A stretch of 64,000 nt of DNA from Bradyrhizobium sp. Arg816 (GTDB taxonomy: Bacteria; Pseudomonadota; Alphaproteobacteria; Rhizobiales; Xanthobacteraceae). Positions 60,120-64,000 of the stretch are shown here, in pieces. Location: positions 1 through 64,000 of the forward strand of contig NZ_JAPRAQ010000028.1 of assembly GCF_029989365.1 (NCBI RefSeq). The letters run 5' to 3'. Each line of letters opens with the position of its first letter. Within the stretch, counting starts at the first letter, position 1. The notes beneath the pieces were generated by a model that saw nothing but the letters and a program-made list of their open reading frames with translations, searched no databases and was not told the origin of the DNA. Position numbers and translations under genes: made by a program.

Positions 60120-60182
60120 CGGCGTTGTCTCTCCCTGTGGCGCCCGGGTGTGGGGGCGCGGCTTATCGGGAGATCATGCGAC

Positions 60183-60207
60183 GATCTATTCTCAAGATAA
60201 ATAGATC
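60183..60207. promoter_or_regulatory. Inverted repeat GATCTATT-N9-AATAGATC, probable LysR operator
   Basis: A perfect 8-bp inverted repeat with a 9-bp spacer between the divergent pcaH and LysR genes. It contains a T-N11-A-type core, as expected for LysR regulators, and lies 7 bp before the LysR ATG at 60215 and 63 bp before the pcaH ATG. Confidence 0.65.
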
Positions 60208-60214
60208 GATTATA

Positions 60215-61144
60215 ATGAATTACATGAAGGAAATCGATCATTTGGCGCTCGACGGCCACGCGCTCGAACTGTTCCTTGCCGTGCTGGAGGAAGGCTCGGT
60301 CACGGCGGCAGCCACGCGGCTTGGTCTGACGCAATCGGCGGTCAGTCACGGGCTGAACAAGTTGCGGCGGATCGCGGGCGATCCGCTGTTTGCCAAATCC
60401 GGCCGCGGCATCGTCGCCACCGCCCATGCTCAGGCATTGGCTGCGAAAGCGCGGGCGCTGATCGACGAGATGCGCAGCTTTGCCGGCGGCGTCACCTTCG
60501 AGCCGGCACGCGCGCAGCTTTCGCTGACGATCGCCGCCAATGATTTCCAGCGCGATCTGCTGTTGCCGCGGTTCTTCGATCATGTCGCGGGACAGGTCAG
60601 GAGCCTGAACCTGCGCGTGATCCCCTCGCAGTCGCCGTCGCCCGCGATGCTGCGCGAAAGCCGCTGCGATCTCATGGTCACGCCGCTGCCACCATCCGGC
60701 GTGGACATCGTACAGAAGCGGCTGCTCAGCGATCATTACGTCTGCTACTTCGATCCCAAGGCGCGCACCGCGCCAGCCGGCCGTAGCGCCTATCTCGCGG
60801 CACGCCACATCACAGTGGTCTATACCGACAACGAGCGGCTCGACTTCGACCGCCGGCTGGCGGCGAACGGCTTTCTTCGTGACATCGCCATCTCCGTGCC
60901 GAGCTTTTCCGGCGTGCCGCCCTTCCTGCGCGGCTCGCAGATGCTGGCGAGCATGCCGAGCCTGCTCGCCTCCGGTGTGATGCGCGGTTTTGCGCATGTA
61001 CCGATTCCGCTGGCGTCGCGAACCAAGACGCTGGCCGAGCTGCCAATGTTCATGGTCTGGCATCAGCGCTATCAGAAAGACCCGGCCCATCGCTGGATCC
61101 GCGGCCAGCTCGAAACCGTGGCGGCAACGGCGGCCGGAGACTGA
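60215..61144 (+). CDS. LysR-family regulator, probably of pcaHG
   Basis: About 309 residues from the ATG at 60215 (60224 is the next ATG). The N-terminal HTH reads LELFLAVLEEGSVTAAATRL, then GLTQSAVSHGLNKLRRIAGD and PLFAKSGRGI, a standard LysR winged helix. The C-terminal co-factor domain is complete. It is divergent from pcaH, which fits autoregulation and control of pcaHG by an aromatic effector. The classic regulator PcaQ has a different consensus (ATAACC-type), so I leave the symbol open. Upstream in-frame starts at 60125 and 60176 are possible but would place the operator inside the gene. Confidence 0.87.
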   Translation: MNYMKEIDHLALDGHALELFLAVLEEGSVTAAATRLGLTQSAVSHGLNKLRRIAGDPLFAKSGRGIVATAHAQALAAKARALIDEMRSFAGGVTFEPARAQLSLTIAANDFQRDLLLPRFFDHVAGQVRSLNLRVIPSQSPSPAMLRESRCDLMVTPLPPSGVDIVQKRLLSDHYVCYFDPKARTAPAGRSAYLAARHITVVYTDNERLDFDRRLAANGFLRDIAISVPSFSGVPPFLRGSQMLASMPSLLASGVMRGFAHVPIPLASRTKTLAELPMFMVWHQRYQKDPAHRWIRGQLETVAATAAGD

Positions 61145-61224
61145 GCCTCGGTCACGATTTCAGGGAAGCCAGCCCTTCGCCAAACCCACTGGTTGCGCGA
61201 GGGCCGCCACGCTAGAATTCGGCC

Positions 61225-62529
61225 ATGACAGTGACCGATATTGCGAGCCGGACCTACAATCATAGCTGGCGGCTGGACCCCATCATCCGCAGCCTGCTGG
61301 ATACCGACTTCTACAAGCTATTGATGTTACAGATGATTCGGGAGGATTATCCCGATCAGCAGGTGACCTTCTCGGTCATCAACCGCTCGCGCCATGTGCG
61401 GCTGGCCGAGATCATCGACGAGGGCGAGCTGCGCGCCCAGCTCGACCACGCCCGCACCATCCGCTTCGCCAAGAAAGAGCTGATCTGGCTTGCCGGTAAC
61501 ACCTTCTACGGCAAGACCCACATGTTCTCGGCGGACTTCATCCGCTGGCTGGCCGAATTCCGGCTGCCCGAATACGAGCTGCGCAAGGTCGAGGGCCAGT
61601 ACGAGCTGCATTTCCATGGCCCCTGGACCCACACCACGATGTGGGAAATTCCGGCGCTCGCCATCCTCAACGAGTTGCGATCGCGCGCCGCGATGAAGGG
61701 CCGCGGCCGCTTCGAGCTCGACGTGCTCTATGCCCGCGCCAAGGCCAAGCTGTGGACCAAGGTCGAGCGGCTGCGCCAGCTCGAGAATTTGCGGCTCTCC
61801 GATTTCGGCACCCGCCGCCGCCACGGCTTCCTCTGGCAGCGCTGGTGCGTCGAGGCGGTGAAGGAAGGCCTGGGCCCGTCCTTCATCGGCACCTCCAACG
61901 TGCTGCTGGCGATGGACAATGATCTCGAAGCGATCGGCACCAATGCGCATGAGCTGCCGATGGTCGCGGCTGCGCTTGCCAAGGACGACGAGGAGTTGCG
62001 CTGGGCGCCCTATCGCATTCTCGACCAATGGCGCCAGACCTATGGCGGCAACCTCCTGATCGCGCTGCCCGACGCCTTCGGCACCAAATCCTTCCTGCGC
62101 GATGCGCCGGAATGGGTCGCCGACTGGACCGGCTTCCGCCCCGACAGCGCGCCGCCGATCCAGGCCGGCGAGGAGATCATCGCCTGGTGGGAAAAGAAGG
62201 GCCGCAACCCCAAGGACAAGCTGCTCGTCTTCTCCGATGCGATGGATGTCGGCTCGATCGAGGAGACCTACCACCACTTCTCCGGTCGCTCGCGGCTCTC
62301 TTTCGGCTGGGGCACCAACCTCACCAATGATTTCGTCGGCTGCCCGCCGGACGGCTCGTTCAATCTCGATCCCATCTCGCTGGTCTGCAAGGTGTCGTCG
62401 GTTGACGGCCACCCGGCCGTCAAGCTCTCGGATAATCCGGAGAAGGCGACCGGCATGCCATCCGAGATCGAACGTTATTTGCGCGTGTTCGGCGACGCCG
62501 GCCGGGTGCGCAAGCCGGTGCTGGTCTAG
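61225..62529 (+). CDS. pncB: Nicotinate phosphoribosyltransferase
   Basis: A 434-residue protein with the family start IIRSLLDTDFYKLLMLQMI and the later GTSNVLLAMDNDLEAIGTNA. The autophosphorylated His of PncB corresponds to His242 in IGTNAHELPM. FSDAMDVGSIEETYHHFSG and GWGTNLTNDFVG, the phosphate-binding end, are present. It joins nicotinate and PRPP to give nicotinate mononucleotide in the NAD salvage pathway, with ATP hydrolysis. It stands alone after the LysR gene. Confidence 0.95.
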   Translation: MTVTDIASRTYNHSWRLDPIIRSLLDTDFYKLLMLQMIREDYPDQQVTFSVINRSRHVRLAEIIDEGELRAQLDHARTIRFAKKELIWLAGNTFYGKTHMFSADFIRWLAEFRLPEYELRKVEGQYELHFHGPWTHTTMWEIPALAILNELRSRAAMKGRGRFELDVLYARAKAKLWTKVERLRQLENLRLSDFGTRRRHGFLWQRWCVEAVKEGLGPSFIGTSNVLLAMDNDLEAIGTNAHELPMVAAALAKDDEELRWAPYRILDQWRQTYGGNLLIALPDAFGTKSFLRDAPEWVADWTGFRPDSAPPIQAGEEIIAWWEKKGRNPKDKLLVFSDAMDVGSIEETYHHFSGRSRLSFGWGTNLTNDFVGCPPDGSFNLDPISLVCKVSSVDGHPAVKLSDNPEKATGMPSEIERYLRVFGDAGRVRKPVLV

Positions 62530-62774
62530 CGCCGGACCAAACTCTCTCGATCAGGTAAACCGCGCAGGACGAATGCGAGGCATTGATACGCCACGACCGC
62601 ATCGGTTCCGGTTCGTCGGCATTTGCAACGATCTGCAGGCATCCGCTTCACGACGCTTTCACCCTGCAGTGCAGTCGCCTGCGTCTTGGGGTCGAGTTAA
62701 GCAACTTTCCCCTCTACTTGGCGTTGCAGGCGCGACGCTCCGGTGGGGTCGTTGATCGATTTGGGGAATGCAGG
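62530..62774. other. 245-bp intergenic stretch
   Basis: No gene, repeat or strong hairpin seen. The right end contains a GGGGAA site 7 bp before the GTG of the GGDEF gene. Confidence 0.4.
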
Positions 62775-64000
62775 GTGTTTCGCAGAACAGCGACGTCGGC
62801 GAAGGAACGCAGTTTCCTTCACGTCATCAAGCTTGTCTCGCCATTCGTGATGGTCGTCGTGCTCCAGGCAACGATCGCGGGATTCAGCCTCGAGGTGATG
62901 TCATCGGTCCGCGCCTATGTCGCGGGCGAAGCGATGTGGTCGCGGTCACAGAAGAACGCCGTCTATTTCCTCAACCTCTATCTGCATTCAGGCGAAGCGA
63001 GCCAGTTCGCTCACTACCAGGCTTCCCTTGCCGTTCCCATCGGCGATGAGTTCGCGCGCTGGGCACTCGAGCGCGATCCGGTCGACGTCGAGGCTGCCCG
63101 CGTCGGGTTTCTGCAAGGCGGCAACCATCCCGATGACGTTCCGGGATTGATCTGGCTGTTCCGCTATTTCAGCCGCGTCAGCTTCCTCCAGGAAGCGATC
63201 CACGAGTGGGCGGCCACTGATCCCATGCTGCTGGAGCTCAGCGTCTTCGGCGAGGTCATCCGGTCCGAGCTGGCGCACGGACCCATCGAGGACCGCGACC
63301 GCCTGCGGCTGCTGTCGTCGCGGCTCTCGGAGCTCAACACGCAGTTCACGGTGCATGCAAAGCGGTTCTCGACTGTCCTCGGCGAAGGCTCCCGCGCCAT
63401 CAAGGTGACGCTGACGTGCATCAACATCGTGGCGGCCGCGACGCTGATCCTGCTCCTGATCTGGCACACGCGGCGCTTGATGCTGCAACGACAGGCGTTC
63501 GAGGATGCGTTGCATGCCGAGAAGGAGCGCCTGGCATGGCAGGCGTCGCACGACTGGTTGACCGGCCTGTCCAACCGCCGCGCCTTCGAGGGGCGCCTGC
63601 AAAGCGTGCTGGACACCACCGCGGCGGGTTCGCTGGGCCTGATCCTGCTCGACCTCGACCAGTTCAAGAGCGTCAACGACACCTGCGGCCACCTCGCCGG
63701 CGACCGCCTGCTCTGCCAGGTCTCGCGCCTGCTGCAACAGGACCGGGGACCGCATGATCTGGTGGCCCGGCTCGGCGGCGACGAATTCGGCCTGATCCTG
63801 CCGCAATGCTCGCCCTCGACCACCGTCGATATCGCCGAACGCCTGCGCAGATCGCTCGAGCTGTTCACCTTCGCCTGGGATGATCGTTGCTTTGCGGTGA
63901 CCGCCAGCATCGGCGTCACCTGTATCGCGGACGGCAACACCACGCTCGAGGACGCCATGCGGCGCGCGGATGCCGCCTGCTACCGCGCCAAGGAAAAGGG
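62775..64000 (+). CDS. Membrane-bound GGDEF-domain diguanylate cyclase, cut by the window end
   Basis: The visible 408 residues start at a GTG (62775) preceded by GGGGAA. TM1 lies in VSPFVMVVVLQATIAGFSLE (residues about 22-41). A periplasmic sensing domain of about 170 residues follows (QKNAVYFLNLYLHSGEASQF ... FLQGGNHPDDVPGLIWLFRY), then TM2 (IVAAATLILLLIWHT). The GGDEF domain begins HDWLTGLSNRRAFEGRL, with DLDQFKSVNDTCGH and an intact GGDEF at 63774-63788. The protein makes c-di-GMP from GTP. A C-terminal EAL domain may lie beyond the edge; this cannot be seen. Confidence 0.9.
   Translation, partial: MFRRTATSAKERSFLHVIKLVSPFVMVVVLQATIAGFSLEVMSSVRAYVAGEAMWSRSQKNAVYFLNLYLHSGEASQFAHYQASLAVPIGDEFARWALERDPVDVEAARVGFLQGGNHPDDVPGLIWLFRYFSRVSFLQEAIHEWAATDPMLLELSVFGEVIRSELAHGPIEDRDRLRLLSSRLSELNTQFTVHAKRFSTVLGEGSRAIKVTLTCINIVAAATLILLLIWHTRRLMLQRQAFEDALHAEKERLAWQASHDWLTGLSNRRAFEGRLQSVLDTTAAGSLGLILLDLDQFKSVNDTCGHLAGDRLLCQVSRLLQQDRGPHDLVARLGGDEFGLILPQCSPSTTVDIAERLRRSLELFTFAWDDRCFAVTASIGVTCIADGNTTLEDAMRRADAACYRAKEK

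Overview
The window is high-GC alphaproteobacterial chromosome. Gene content and small conserved proteins point to a Bradyrhizobium-like member of the Nitrobacteraceae: a large exopolysaccharide locus, a chemotaxis operon with soluble and membrane receptors, pobA/pcaHG aromatic catabolism, a GrlR-type protein and a CHASE2 cyclase. This placement is an inference from gene content, not from a marker gene. I saw no tRNA, rRNA, CRISPR array, insertion sequence or phage gene.

Region 1 (1-33.7 kb) is an exopolysaccharide (EPS) assembly locus of the Wzx/Wzy type. Nucleotide-sugar genes come first (ugd fragment, fcl, gmd). After an 806-bp gap without a recognisable gene come five GT4 glycosyltransferases, a Wza-type export lipoprotein, a Wzx-type flippase, a Wzc-type tyrosine kinase/co-polymerase, two polymerase-like membrane proteins, a polyprenyl-phosphate sugar transferase (the likely initiating enzyme), and a set of decorating enzymes: hexapeptide acetyltransferase, pyruvyltransferase, two methyltransferases, two acyltransferase-3 proteins and an SGNH hydrolase. 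Two clan-A-type glycosidases lie inside the locus. One is an 1168-residue protein with a 166-residue super-repeat and an RTX-like C-terminal secretion region. A LapG-like (BTLCP) cysteine protease lies upstream of the wzc-like gene.

Region 2 (34-39.4 kb) holds small genes: membrane proteins, a PPP-type phosphatase, a VanZ-like protein, a short HTH-like protein and a GrlR-family protein. Between them are decayed fragments of rmlA and rmlB, which suggest a lost dTDP-rhamnose pathway.

Region 3 (39.4-50.7 kb) is one minus-strand chemotaxis operon: STAS, cheY, cheA, cheW, mcp, cheW, mcp, cheR, cheB and a soluble MCP-like protein with degenerate receptor hairpins. Several junctions are translationally coupled (ATGA or TGATG). 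The leader carries a perfect 10-bp-stem hairpin.

Region 4 (50.9-55.5 kb) is second-messenger signalling: a REC/HD-GYP protein, a periplasmic protein paired with a CHASE2-adenylate/guanylate cyclase, and a small secreted protein.

Region 5 (55.5-64 kb) converts 4-hydroxybenzoate to protocatechuate (pobA, with divergent AraC-type pobR) and opens the protocatechuate ring (pcaH, pcaG, with a divergent LysR regulator and an inverted-repeat operator candidate). A NYN-domain protein and a short decayed copy of pcaG lie between the two gene pairs. pncB and a membrane GGDEF protein, cut by the window end, follow.
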